From positions 186,001-250,000 of the forward strand of contig NZ_SIXI01000002.1 of assembly GCF_004310865.1 (NCBI RefSeq): a DNA stretch of 64,000 nucleotides, written 5' to 3'. Shown one piece after another: positions 44,500 to 52,014 of the stretch (its first letter is position 1; each line of letters begins with the position of its first letter). The notes under the pieces are model-generated. The model searched no databases. It was not told the origin of the DNA and saw nothing but the letters and a program-made list of their open reading frames with translations. A program made the position numbers and the translations under genes. This stretch comes from Aquabacterium lacunae. Lineage in GTDB: Bacteria > Pseudomonadota > Gammaproteobacteria > Burkholderiales > Burkholderiaceae_C.

Positions 44500-45683
44500 G
44501 CCAGACCCGCTCGCACCGCAAGGTGTTTGGCGCCATCGTGCTCGTGGTGCTGCTGGTGCACGCCCTGGCCACTCAGGGCGTGCTGCACGAACTGGCCGTG
44601 GCACGGGGCGACGAGGCGTCCAGCATCGACCGCATGGAAGCCACCTTCGACACCGACATGCAGCTCACCGAGCCGCCCGTGGTGGTGGCCCAGGCCGACA
44701 CGGCCGAGCCTGAAGTGGCCGAGCCAGAACCCGAACCCGAGGCGCCCGAACCGGCCGAACTGCCGCCGTCAGCCCCAGAGAAAGCCAGCAAGCCCGAGGA
44801 CAAGGCCTCAGCGCCAGAGCCTGCGGCGTCAGCCCCCGAAGCGAAAGCCTCGGAGCCCGACAAAGCCGCCAGCCAGGCCTTCGCGGCAGCCTCGGCCCCC
44901 GACAGCGCGCTGGCCCCAAGCCCTCCGGCCTCACAGGCCTCTGTGCAGGCTGGCAGCAATGTGTTCCAGTGGCCAAAAGCCACGCGAGTGAGCTTCAAGC
45001 TGAGTGGCTACCTGCGGGGCGAAATCCACGGCTCGGCCAAGGTGGAGTGGGTGCGCCAGGGCAGCAAGTACCAGGTGCACGTCGATGCGATCGTGGGGCC
45101 GTCGTTTGCCCCTCTGGGCTCTCAACGATGGACCAGCGAAGGCTACCTCACCAAAGACGGCCTGGTCCCCGAGCGCTTTGAGTCGATCAACAAATTGCTG
45201 ATCAAAAGCAACCCTTCACGGGTGGTGAGCTTCACGCCAACCACGGTGGTGCTGTCCAGTGGTGAGCAGGTGCCCAAACTGGAAGGTGTTCAAGATCCGG
45301 CCAGTCATTACATTCAGATCGCCTACCACATGATCCTGGACAACTCCCCACTGGTGGTCGGCAACGTCATCGGGGTGCCCATGGCGTGGACCAAAAAACA
45401 GGAAATGATCGTCTACAGCGTGGCCGCTGAAGAAACGTTGAAGACCCCGCTAGGCGACATCAACACGTTCAAGCTGGTGCCCATGAACGTGACGAATGTC
45501 AAAGGCGGCGATGTGTTGGCCGAAATCTGGATCGCGCCACAACTGCAATACTTGCCGATACGGATGCTGATCAGACAGGGGCCTGACACCTTCCTTCAAA
45601 TGGAAATGGACAAGCCCCCGCAACAGACTCCGGCGGACGACCCCCCAGAGCAACAGGTGCGAGAACCGACGCCCCAGTTTTGA
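44481..45683 (+). CDS. DUF3108 protein with membrane anchor and Pro/Glu/Ala linker
   Basis: This 400-residue protein has one N-terminal membrane helix (about 15-31, FGAIVLVVLLVHALATQ). A TonB-like linker rich in Glu, Pro, Ala, Lys and Ser (about 60-155) follows, then a folded domain with LSGYLRGEIHGSAKVEWVRQ. It belongs to the DUF3108 group of periplasmic proteins of unknown function. The start lies inside the M61 gene, so the two are co-translated. It converges on dsbC. Confidence 0.83.
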   Translation: MAENLLSQTRSHRKVFGAIVLVVLLVHALATQGVLHELAVARGDEASSIDRMEATFDTDMQLTEPPVVVAQADTAEPEVAEPEPEPEAPEPAELPPSAPEKASKPEDKASAPEPAASAPEAKASEPDKAASQAFAAASAPDSALAPSPPASQASVQAGSNVFQWPKATRVSFKLSGYLRGEIHGSAKVEWVRQGSKYQVHVDAIVGPSFAPLGSQRWTSEGYLTKDGLVPERFESINKLLIKSNPSRVVSFTPTTVVLSSGEQVPKLEGVQDPASHYIQIAYHMILDNSPLVVGNVIGVPMAWTKKQEMIVYSVAAEETLKTPLGDINTFKLVPMNVTNVKGGDVLAEIWIAPQLQYLPIRMLIRQGPDTFLQMEMDKPPQQTPADDPPEQQVREPTPQF

Positions 45684-45703
45684 GCGCCCGCGCCGGAAAA
45701 ATT

Positions 45704-46462
45704 TCAGCGCCCGGCCGCTTTGCGCAAACGCTTTTCGACCTCGGAGGCAGCCGCCGCAGAAGCCAGGCGAGAACCGTCCTCAAAGATCATGGCGGGCGTG
45801 CCGGTGATGCCGAACTTCTGAGACATTTGCAGGTTGCGCTGCAGCGGACTGGCGCACATGCCCAAAAGACGCGGGGGTTGGGTGTTGGACAGCATCCAGT
45901 CACGGTACGCCTGCGTGCGATCTCGGGCACACCAGATCCGCTCGCCCAGCGTCTTCGAGTCTTCGCTGAGGATCGGAATGATGAAGGTGTAAACCGTCAG
46001 GTCCTTGATGGTCTGCAATTCGGCTTCAAGCTTTTTGCAATAACCGCAATGGGGATCGGAAAAGATCACCAGCTTGCGTTGTCCCGTGCCGTTCTTCCAG
46101 ACCACCGCATCTTTCAACGGCAGGCTGGCGAAATCCACGCGGTTGATCTCGTCGAGGCGCTCCTGCGTGAGGTTGCGGTGATTGTCGAGGTCGGTGATCT
46201 GGCCCTCGATCAGATAATCGCCTTTGGCATCTGTGTACAACACAGCGCCAGGCAGTTCGATTTCATACAGACCTTTGACAGGCGAAGGCCGGATCCCCTT
46301 GATGGCAGCACCGTCGTTGACCAGGCGCCCGACCAGCGCCTTGCGCAGTGCAGTCTCCTGAGCTGCGCTGAGCGCCTGGGCCTGAGCCGGAGCCACACCC
46401 GTAACGGCCGCCAGGACGACCATGCATGTGGCAGCCCAGCGGCCCACTTTCACATCAAACAT
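45704..46462 (-). CDS. dsbC: thiol:disulfide interchange protein DsbC-like
   Basis: This periplasmic disulfide isomerase has 252 residues. A Sec signal (WAATCMVVLAAVTGVAPAQA) is followed by the dimerisation domain (VKGLYEIELPGAVLYTDAKG) and a thioredoxin domain. The active site CGYC is in SDPHCGYCKKLEAEL, and the cis-Pro region is GITGTPAMIFEDG. The ATG at 46462 is chosen because GAAAGG lies upstream and the signal then starts at once; 46483 is an alternative. It follows the hydroxylase gene by 13 bases. Confidence 0.92.
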   Translation of the reverse strand: MFDVKVGRWAATCMVVLAAVTGVAPAQAQALSAAQETALRKALVGRLVNDGAAIKGIRPSPVKGLYEIELPGAVLYTDAKGDYLIEGQITDLDNHRNLTQERLDEINRVDFASLPLKDAVVWKNGTGQRKLVIFSDPHCGYCKKLEAELQTIKDLTVYTFIIPILSEDSKTLGERIWCARDRTQAYRDWMLSNTQPPRLLGMCASPLQRNLQMSQKFGITGTPAMIFEDGSRLASAAAASEVEKRLRKAAGR

Positions 46463-46475
46463 CACATTGAACCTT

Positions 46476-47639
46476 TCATGCATCGAGCGCACGGCCCACC
46501 AGCCAGCGCTTGAGGGGGGTGGCACGGTCCAACAGGGCCATGCCGACATTGCGAGCGTCCTTGAATGGCGCAGGCGTTGCAGCAAAGAGATTGAGCAACC
46601 CATCGGTCAGTTGCCCCATGGCCTGGGTGGGCAGCCAGCGGGCGCGGTCGTAACGGCGCAGCAGTTTGGCATCGCTCAGTGCTCGCCAGGGCTCATTGGC
46701 CCGCGCCTGAACCAGCACGCTGGCCAGGGCATCGACGTCGGCAAGCCCCAGATTCAGACCCTGCCCCGCCAACGGGTGGACCTGATGCGCCGCGTCACCC
46801 ACCAGCACCCAGCCATCTCCAGACCAGGGTCGGGCCTGCGCGATCGCGAGCGGCCAAGTGGCGACGGGTGCCGCAAGGGTCAGCCCCCCCAATTCATTGA
46901 CCACGCCAGGCGAACTGACCTCCAGGGCAGCGCACAACTGCGACATGAACTCCCCCTCCGGCAGAGCCGCCAGTGACTGCGCAAGCCCTTCAGGCAGCGA
47001 CCAGACCACGCCATACGATGCGCCCGCCACGGGGGCGTGAAACGGCAACAACGCCAGCACATCGGGGGAGCGAAACCATTGGCGAGCAGTGCCCGCGTGC
47101 GGCCGGCCTGCCACCACCCGCGTGGCAAGACCGTGATGTCCGTAGGCGTGTCGGTCGAAAGTGGCACCGAGGGCCTCACGAGACCTCGAATGCTTGCCTT
47201 CGCAGATGGCCCACAAATCGCAGGCAACCGGCGCATGAGCGCTGTCTCCTTGCGGTGGCACCACCGTGATGTTGGGGCTGAACTGGATGGCGTCGGCCAA
47301 CAGGCGGTCGAGGGCTGATGCATCGACGATCCAGGCCAGGTCCGTCACGCGTTGCTCCCACGCAGAAAAGAGCAATCGGCCACCGTGATCCCCACGGATG
47401 TCCATCTCGTGAACGGGGTGACCATGCTGGCGCAAGGGAGCGCCTACGCGGATGTGGTCAAGCAGTGCGAGGGAACGTGCGTTGAGCGCATAGGTGCGAA
47501 CGTCAGAGGAATTCAGCTGCAAGGCGCCGGGCGAACAGGCCAGGGCCACCTTGAAACCATGTCCGGCCAGCACCAACGCCAAGCTGCGGGCCACCGCGCC
47601 ACCACCGCTGACGCACACATCGAAAGTTGGAGAAACCAT
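46476..47639 (-). CDS. UbiH/VisC-family FAD monooxygenase
   Basis: This 387-residue flavoprotein hydroxylase probably acts in ubiquinone ring hydroxylation. The N-terminal Rossmann segment reads VCVSGGGAVARSLALVLAGH, a variant of the GxGxxG loop. The FAD-ribityl motif GDAAHQVHPLAGQGLNLGLAD is classic for UbiH/UbiF/Coq6. Which ring position it hydroxylates cannot be told from the sequence. The ATG at 47639 is preceded by TAGAAT only 6 bases away. Confidence 0.87.
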   Translation of the reverse strand: MVSPTFDVCVSGGGAVARSLALVLAGHGFKVALACSPGALQLNSSDVRTYALNARSLALLDHIRVGAPLRQHGHPVHEMDIRGDHGGRLLFSAWEQRVTDLAWIVDASALDRLLADAIQFSPNITVVPPQGDSAHAPVACDLWAICEGKHSRSREALGATFDRHAYGHHGLATRVVAGRPHAGTARQWFRSPDVLALLPFHAPVAGASYGVVWSLPEGLAQSLAALPEGEFMSQLCAALEVSSPGVVNELGGLTLAAPVATWPLAIAQARPWSGDGWVLVGDAAHQVHPLAGQGLNLGLADVDALASVLVQARANEPWRALSDAKLLRRYDRARWLPTQAMGQLTDGLLNLFAATPAPFKDARNVGMALLDRATPLKRWLVGRALDA

Positions 47640-47645
47640 GGGCCC

Positions 47646-47651
47646 ATTCTA
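47646..47651 (-). promoter_or_regulatory. candidate -10 element abutting the hydroxylase gene
   Basis: On the minus strand TAGAAT is followed by 6 bases and the ATG at 47639, with no Shine-Dalgarno. This is the fourth such start in the window and suggests a leaderless mRNA. Confidence 0.4.
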
Positions 47652-47679
47652 GGCGCCCGGTCCGATGCCGCAGGTGCTG

Positions 47680-47685
47680 GATAAT
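47680..47685 (+). promoter_or_regulatory. candidate -10 element for ychF
   Basis: GATAAT lies about 80 bases before the ychF ATG and back-to-back with the hydroxylase -10, 29 bases apart. The -35 at the expected distance is poor. Confidence 0.35.
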
Positions 47686-47763
47686 GCGGGATTGGCTGCG
47701 AAAACGCGGCAACACCCCGGCCCTTGACGATCCACAAGGCGCCACGAGACACAGGATTGCACC

Positions 47764-48858
47764 ATGAGCCTCAAATGCGGCATCGTGGGCCTGCCCAACG
47801 TCGGCAAGTCCACCCTCTTCAACGCCCTGACCAAGGCCGGCATCGCGGCTGAAAACTACCCCTTCTGCACCATCGAGCCCAATGTGGGCGTGGTGGAAGT
47901 GCCCGACCCGCGCCTGAAGGCTCTGGCCGACATCATTTCGCCGGAGCGCATCGTGCCGGCCATCGTCGAATTCGTGGACATCGCTGGCCTGGTGGCGGGC
48001 GCCTCCAAGGGCGAAGGCCTGGGCAACCAGTTCCTCAGCCACATCCGTGAAACCGACGCCATCGTGAATGTGGTGCGCTGTTTCGAAGATGACAACGTGA
48101 TCCACGTGGCAGGCAAGGTCGACCCGATTGCCGACATCGAAGTGATCCAGACCGAGCTGTGCCTGGCTGACCTGGGCACCGTCGAGAAGAGCCTGCAGCG
48201 CTACACCAAGGCTGCACGTTCGGGCAACGACAAGGAAGCCGCGGCCCTGGTCAAGGTGCTGGAGAAGTGCCAGGCGGCGCTGGACCAGGCCAAGCCCGTG
48301 CGCTCGATCGACTTCAGCAAAGAAGAACTGGCCGTCCTCAAGCCCCTGTGCCTGATCACAGCCAAGCCCGCCATGTTCGTGGGCAACGTGTCGGAAACCG
48401 GTTTCGAGAACAACCCCTTCCTGGACCGCCTGCGTGAATACGCTGCCGCACAGAAGGGTGAAGTGGTGGCAATCTGCGCCAAAACCGAGGCTGAACTGGC
48501 CGAGATGGAAGACGAAGACCGCGCCATGTTCCTGGCCGAGATGGGTCAGGACGAACCGGGCCTGAACCGCTTGATCCGTGCAGGTTTCAAGCTGCTGGGC
48601 CTGCAGACCTACTTCACGGCCGGCGTGAAGGAAGTGCGCGCCTGGACCATCCGCATTGGCGACACGGCCCCTCAGGCTGCTGGCGTCATTCACACCGACT
48701 TCGAGCGCGGCTTCATCCGTGCGCAGACCATTGCCTACGACGACTTCATCCAGTTCAAGGGTGAAGCTGGCGCCAAGGAAGCCGGCAAGATGCGCGCCGA
48801 AGGCAAGGAATATGTCGTGAAGGACGGCGACGTGTTGAACTTCCTGTTCAACGTCTGA
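47764..48858 (+). CDS. ychF: redox-regulated ATPase YchF
   Basis: YchF is an Obg-family P-loop protein that hydrolyses ATP and binds ribosomes. The 364 residues begin [20 protein letters not shown] and include [33 protein letters not shown] and a C-terminal TGS domain. It ends in [19 protein letters not shown]. The length equals the usual 363-364. It is convergent with the unknown gene at 48919. Confidence 0.97.
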   Translation: MSLKCGIVGLPNVGKSTLFNALTKAGIAAENYPFCTIEPNVGVVEVPDPRLKALADIISPERIVPAIVEFVDIAGLVAGASKGEGLGNQFLSHIRETDAIVNVVRCFEDDNVIHVAGKVDPIADIEVIQTELCLADLGTVEKSLQRYTKAARSGNDKEAAALVKVLEKCQAALDQAKPVRSIDFSKEELAVLKPLCLITAKPAMFVGNVSETGFENNPFLDRLREYAAAQKGEVVAICAKTEAELAEMEDEDRAMFLAEMGQDEPGLNRLIRAGFKLLGLQTYFTAGVKEVRAWTIRIGDTAPQAAGVIHTDFERGFIRAQTIAYDDFIQFKGEAGAKEAGKMRAEGKEYVVKDGDVLNFLFNV

Positions 48859-48879
48859 CGCCCATCGATCAGGCAAAGC

Positions 48880-48904
48880 GCGTGCTGCTCTGTCAGCGGC
48901 ACGC
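48880..48904. terminator. hairpin between convergent ychF and unknown gene
   Basis: A 10-base-pair stem (48880-48889 with 48895-48904, one G-U pair) and a 5-base loop fill the 60-base gap between convergent genes. There is no long T-tract, so it is a plausible but weak bidirectional terminator. Confidence 0.4.
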
Positions 48905-48918
48905 CGTGAGGCTGGCGA

Positions 48919-50307
48919 TCAGCGCCGCCAGCTGCTCTCGACCCGATCCAGCGCTGCCCGCCAGGGTGCAATCGCGGCGCTGCCCACCGGTCGAACCAAC
49001 GTGACGGTGAGCCAGTCGGGCTCACCGGGTACTTCTCGCACGCACAGGCGGGCATCGTCCACACCCAGCTCAAGCACCTGGCCGGACAGGTGTGCCACCT
49101 TGGCCGACATGGCCTGAGCCTGCGCGCGGTGCCAGGTCTGGTGCAACAAGGGCACCATGGCCGGCAACAGCCCCTCTTGGGCCTGACCTTCCGCATGCGC
49201 CACGCGCCCTTGCGCACGGCTCAACAGCACGGCACCACCCTTGGGGCTGAGTCCGGCCAAGGCTGCGATCAAGGCGCGAAGCCCGTCCGACACGGGCAGC
49301 GAGGCCACCGCCCCGGGCGACACGCTACGAGGCGCCTCCGGTTGGCCCATCGGGGCTGCCACTGAAACCCCGGGCAACACCTTCACGGCCAACGGTGCAT
49401 CGGGCGCCCGGGCGGGCTGGCGTCCCATGTCGAATTCGAGAGGGGGTAGCTCGGCGCCGGGAATCGCGGCAGGCTCTGCCACCTTGAAGATGCTGGCAGG
49501 ATCCACCGGGCCACGGCGCACAGTGCTGCCAGGCACAGCGCTGCTTGTGTGAGAACCCTGGGGCTCGGCGCTGGTGGGAGCAACAGGGCGCCGAACATCG
49601 GCCATGAGGCGCCAGGTGGAAACCAGGAAAGGCCAGGCGTCGGCCGCACGGGGGGATGCTGGCGCGCGGCGCAACTGCAAGCCCATCGCTGTTTGCCATG
49701 TGGTGCTCCAGGGACGCTCATGGGCATGCGCGCCCCATGGCACCCACACCCAAGGTGCATGGGCCATCACGGCCCCTGAAGGCACCGCATCACGCAACCA
49801 TGCTGTGGCCACCGGCGGCGGCTCGGGCGCTGCCGCATCGAACACCACCACCCGCACGACGGCGTGAGCGAGCATGACGTGCACCAAACCCGGCCAATCC
49901 TGAGGGACAGAGCACTGCTCGAGCGCCATCAGGCGCAGCGGCTGCTCACCCTGCACCAGCTCCAGCCACACCAGACTGGCCAGATCGTCTCCATGACCCT
50001 GGCGACGGATGCGCAAATGCTGGAGCGGGCGACGACGCTCTTGCGCCAGCGCGGTGAGGTAACGAGCCCCCACCGCGGCGTGTGGACCGTGAACAAACAG
50101 GTAACAGTGCTGCTTGAGGGAAAACTGCAACTGCAGGGCGTCGGCAGCCGCGCAAGTGACGAACAGCTCCCACTGATCGGGCCCGACCTGACGACCGATG
50201 TCAGGATGAGCAGCCGACTCGGGCGATTCGTCATCCCAACGAGCTTCCAGGCGTGTGGCCAGCTCGGTGGGAACGTTCCAGGGGTCAAGAGGCGTGGGGG
50301 ACGACAT
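48919..50307 (-). CDS. large protein of unknown function
   Basis: I do not recognise this 462-residue protein. It has no signal peptide or membrane helix. An N-terminal alpha/beta domain (about 1-230, with QWELFVTCAAADALQLQFSL and PGLVHVMLAHAVVRVVVFDA) is followed by a Pro/Ala/Ser linker (about 250-340). A C-terminal domain (about 345-462, with GLRALIAALAGLSPKGGAVL and VLELGVDDARLCVREVPG) ends it. The C-terminal domain has a roadblock- or longin-like look, which is only an impression. ATG 50307 is chosen as start; the frame is open to 50394. It is divergent from the outer-membrane-like gene at 50524. Confidence 0.65.
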   Translation of the reverse strand: MSSPTPLDPWNVPTELATRLEARWDDESPESAAHPDIGRQVGPDQWELFVTCAAADALQLQFSLKQHCYLFVHGPHAAVGARYLTALAQERRRPLQHLRIRRQGHGDDLASLVWLELVQGEQPLRLMALEQCSVPQDWPGLVHVMLAHAVVRVVVFDAAAPEPPPVATAWLRDAVPSGAVMAHAPWVWVPWGAHAHERPWSTTWQTAMGLQLRRAPASPRAADAWPFLVSTWRLMADVRRPVAPTSAEPQGSHTSSAVPGSTVRRGPVDPASIFKVAEPAAIPGAELPPLEFDMGRQPARAPDAPLAVKVLPGVSVAAPMGQPEAPRSVSPGAVASLPVSDGLRALIAALAGLSPKGGAVLLSRAQGRVAHAEGQAQEGLLPAMVPLLHQTWHRAQAQAMSAKVAHLSGQVLELGVDDARLCVREVPGEPDWLTVTLVRPVGSAAIAPWRAALDRVESSWRR

Positions 50308-50523
50308 GTCGCAAGGCTTTCTGAAGCGCAAGGCGGGCACCGTGCCCTTGCGCAGAACTTCCCACATCATGATCAGCGATGAACGCTGAATCAATCACCC
50401 AAAGAGCGGTCAATTGCCGCCAGATGCAAATCGATTGCAAACTGTGGACTGAAGCTGTTCAAGAATCGGACCAGACTGGCCGAAGTACAGGCGCATCCCC
50501 ACTGCTCAGGAAGGAGCTCTCGC

Positions 50524-51222
50524 ATGCACGCACGTCACCTGTTTGGCTGTCTGACCATCGCCGCAATGGCCATGCCTGTCCACGCCGGGCGCCCGCTGTC
50601 GGTGGAAGACGCTGGCGTGAACCCCGTGGGTCAATGCCAGGTCGAGGCCTGGGCCGAGCGGGCGCAGGCCTCGGGTTCGGACACACTCTGGGTGGCCGCT
50701 CCCGCCTGTGGCGTGATCGAAGGCCTGGAGGTGGGGGTCGAGTTCGGCGTACCGAGTCATCGGCGCCAAGGCGACGCGCACCGCAGCGTGGCACTGAAAT
50801 GGGTGCCGGAAGCGGCCCAATGGGGCGCCTGGCACTTCGGGGCCAAGCTCAGCGCAGGCAGCGAGCGTGTGGCCAGCGAAGAAAAATGGTCGGACACCCC
50901 GGTGAGCCTGCTCGGCATCGGCTCCTGGCAAGCCCAGGAGCAACTGACGTTGCACGTGAACCTGGGGGTGGACCACCGCCGCAAGCCCTCGGACACCACC
51001 GGCCATGCCGGGCTGGCTCTGGCCTGGCAGCCACACGAACGCTGGCTGGTGTTTGCCGAACTGACCGCAGAGGAAAAAGTGACGCCTGTGAGGGGTGCAG
51101 GCCTTCGCCACTGGCTGGTGCCTGAGGTGCTGGGGCTGGACTTCACGGTCAGCCGCAGCAATGCCGTGCGCGACAGCACCACCTACACGGTGGGCATCGG
51201 CTGGTATGGCATCAAGTTCTGA
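50524..51222 (+). CDS. exported beta-barrel-like outer membrane protein
   Basis: This 232-residue protein has a signal peptide (MHARHLFGCLTIAAMAMPVHA). The mature part shows alternating polar/hydrophobic strands such as LEVGVEFGVPSH, LTLHVNLGVDHRRK and TTYTVGIGWYGIKF, ending in Phe as many outer-membrane barrels do. AAGGAG lies 8 bases before the ATG. No specific family is recognised. The spacer 50308-50523 has a GCGG-N7-CCGC dyad near 50405 but no gene. Confidence 0.7.
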   Translation: MHARHLFGCLTIAAMAMPVHAGRPLSVEDAGVNPVGQCQVEAWAERAQASGSDTLWVAAPACGVIEGLEVGVEFGVPSHRRQGDAHRSVALKWVPEAAQWGAWHFGAKLSAGSERVASEEKWSDTPVSLLGIGSWQAQEQLTLHVNLGVDHRRKPSDTTGHAGLALAWQPHERWLVFAELTAEEKVTPVRGAGLRHWLVPEVLGLDFTVSRSNAVRDSTTYTVGIGWYGIKF

Positions 51223-51250
51223 CGGGCCAGGCCGATAAGCCACACAGAGA

Positions 51251-51268
51251 CCAGACCGCACGGTCTGG
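51251..51268. repeat. 18-base palindrome before cheW
   Basis: CCAGACCG-CA-CGGTCTGG is a perfect 8-2-8 inverted repeat 30 bases before the cheW start. It has no T-run. It may be an operator or an RNA stem. Confidence 0.5.
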
Positions 51269-51297
51269 CGCCACAGGATCCACCGAGGAACCGCCCC

Positions 51298-51882
51298 ATG
51301 GAAACGCTTCACGACGCCTCCACCGCTGCCCCCACCGGCCAACGTGCCAACCCTTCCTTCGGCTTGGGCGCCAAGGGCCTGACGCCCAAGCAGGCCACCC
51401 GCCACGCCACCAACGGTCGCGAGTTCCTGACCTTCCGGCTGGGCAGCGAAGAATACGGCATCGACATCCTGAAGGTTCAGGAAATTCGCTCGTACGAGCC
51501 CCCCACCAAGATCGCCAATGCGCCGGCCTACCTCAAGGGTGTGGTGAACCTTCGCGGCGTGATCGTGCCCATCGTCGACCTGCGGGTGAAGTTCAACTGC
51601 GTCAACGAGATGGGTGAAGCCGAGATGAACAGCTTCACCGTGGTGATCGTGCTGAACGTCAAGGGCCGCGTGGTGGGCGCCGTGGTGGACTCGGTGAGCG
51701 ACGTGATGCAGCTGGCCGAGCAGGCCATCCAGCCTGCGCCAGAAATGAGCGCTCACGTGATCGACACCTCGTACATCACCGGCATTGCCAACGTGAACGA
51801 GCGCCTGCTGATCCTGATGGACATCGAAGCCCTGATCGGCAGCGCCGAAATGGGCCTGATCAACAGCCTGAGCCCGAACTGA
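51298..51882 (+). CDS. cheW: chemotaxis coupling protein CheW
   Basis: CheW links chemoreceptors to the CheA kinase. The 194 residues have about 40 extra N-terminal residues, then the CheW fold: EFLTFRLGSEEYGIDILKVQ, VVNLRGVIVPIVDLRVKF and VVGAVVDSVSDVMQL. No cheA or receptor gene is adjacent, so it works with genes elsewhere. A strong terminator follows 38 bases after the stop. Confidence 0.93.
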   Translation: METLHDASTAAPTGQRANPSFGLGAKGLTPKQATRHATNGREFLTFRLGSEEYGIDILKVQEIRSYEPPTKIANAPAYLKGVVNLRGVIVPIVDLRVKFNCVNEMGEAEMNSFTVVIVLNVKGRVVGAVVDSVSDVMQLAEQAIQPAPEMSAHVIDTSYITGIANVNERLLILMDIEALIGSAEMGLINSLSPN

Positions 51883-51920
51883 GGCGAGTCAGGCCGCCCC
51901 CTCGGCCTGCGCCCTGCGAC

Positions 51921-51948
51921 ACAAAACCCCGCCGAGGCGGGGTTTTGT
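51921..51948. terminator. intrinsic terminator after cheW
   Basis: ACAAAACCCCGCC pairs with GGCGGGGTTTTGT in a nearly loop-free stem (13 bases each arm, 51921-51933 and 51936-51948), with T-rich and A-rich ends. It can act in both directions and also faces the 3' end of the permease gene. Confidence 0.8.
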
Positions 51949-52014
51949 CATGGGAGGCACGGACATGAAGGCGCTGTGCTTGCACCGTCAGGCGATTGTC
52001 ACCTGGCGCCTGGC

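Noticed and set aside
48859..48918. Gene in the gap between ychF and the unknown gene
   Set aside because: Only 60 bases with a hairpin; no frame of useful size.
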